Assembly: GCA_021820675.1 (NCBI GenBank)
Contig: JAKADI010000104.1
Span: 1-6,437, forward strand
DNA length: 6,437 bases
From: Bacillota bacterium
GTDB lineage: Bacteria; Bacillota; Sulfobacillia; Sulfobacillales; Sulfobacillaceae
Direction of reading: 5' to 3'
This document shows positions 5,973-6,437 of this stretch, piece after piece. A program made the position numbers and the translations under genes. Numbering within the stretch: the stretch's first letter is position 1; the number at the start of each line of letters is the position of its first letter. Below the pieces are notes generated by a model. That model did no database searches, was not told the DNA's origin, and was given only the letters and a program-made list of their open reading frames with translations.

Positions 5973-6437
5973 TCATCCTGTAAGCTTGTGCAATGCCATC
6001 ACTATAGTATCAAGCAAAAGAGATTCTTGACTAGGGAAAATTGTGCGCAAATCAAAAATTAAGGAACCGCGACTAATACGAGCAATCACGGGAGGATCCC
6101 CCTCACGCAGATACTGCTCTAAAGTCCCTACGGAATGGGAAGAGGAAAGGGTCAGTCGTATAACCGTTGTAGGAATTTGCGTCCCCGGCATGGAACCCCC
6201 GCCGACTTGCGAATAGTCGGATTGCACGTCCATAACCACGGGCACCGTCATGCGTGCTTTCAAAGCCTCGACAAAATGAATTGCGCGAAGTTGGACATCT
6301 TCGACACTTTGGTTCATCATCTGCCACAATGGCAATAAATGGGCCCGTCCCTCCAAATACCACCGGATCGTGTGTTCCAATGCGGTTAAGGTCATCTTAT
6401 CCACACGAATCGCTCGAGCCAGCGGGTATTTCTTGAG
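5973..6437 (-). CDS. selA: L-seryl-tRNA(Sec) selenium transferase (selenocysteine synthase), C-terminal part
   Basis: The last 154 codons of selA are present; the 5' end runs off the right edge. SelA is a PLP enzyme that converts seryl-tRNA(Sec) to selenocysteyl-tRNA(Sec) using selenophosphate. The full protein is about 460 residues, so the PLP lysine lies outside the window. The match to bacterial SelA is clear in YPLARAIRVDKMTLTALEHT, where E. coli has [20 protein letters not shown]. It continues in YSQVGGGSMPGTQIPT and in DPPVIARISRGSLIFDLRTI, counterparts of SQIGSGSLP and PVIGRI...LDLR. The sequence stops at TGA 5973-5975. It is followed by etfB after 38 nt on the same strand, which suggests cotranscription. 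No tRNA-Sec, selB or selD is in the window. Confidence 0.93.
   Translation of the reverse strand, partial: LKKYPLARAIRVDKMTLTALEHTIRWYLEGRAHLLPLWQMMNQSVEDVQLRAIHFVEALKARMTVPVVMDVQSDYSQVGGGSMPGTQIPTTVIRLTLSSSHSVGTLEQYLREGDPPVIARISRGSLIFDLRTIFPSQESLLLDTIVMALHKLTG

Overview
The window reads as chromosome of an endospore-forming Firmicute. It carries remnants of a spore germinant receptor (GerAC and GerAB families), Gram-positive AGGAGG-type ribosome binding sites, TTG starts and tRNA genes with encoded CCA ends. Balanced base composition, a selA-etfBA arrangement and protein style suggest a Sulfobacillus-like thermoacidophile. That genus call is inference; the window holds no 16S or marker gene to prove it.

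Layout from left to right. Positions 1-131 hold a short plus-strand open tail entering from the left edge, weakly like the end of a family 38 alpha-mannosidase. Positions 173-384 hold a minus-strand tRNA-Asp/tRNA-Phe operon with a clear sigma-A promoter. Positions 385-2693 are a decaying interval. It contains a GrpB (UPF0157) pseudogene on the minus strand with several lesions, including a 20-bp tandem duplication. On the plus strand it has the C-terminal stump of a Ger(x)C lipoprotein, followed by a GerAB-type permease that appears to have lost about two membrane segments. No GerAA is present. About 280 bases after the permease have no recognisable gene.

Positions 2660-2993 hold a second minus-strand tRNA operon, tRNA-Val/Asp/Phe, with its own promoter and a terminator. 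Its Phe gene is identical to the first copy and its Asp gene differs at 4 of 78 positions. The decaying interval therefore lies between two direct repeats of about 160 bp.

The right half is ordinary, intact and all on the minus strand. The 3' third of selA (selenocysteine synthase) runs off the right edge. etfB and etfA (electron transfer flavoprotein) follow closely and probably form an operon with it. Last comes an orphan exported or membrane-anchored protein with a propeller-like look. Its start codon is the final three bases of a perfect 11-bp inverted repeat, with the Shine-Dalgarno sequence in the loop. This possible translation-control hairpin is the most interesting signal in the window. 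I see no defence system, CRISPR array or intact mobile element.
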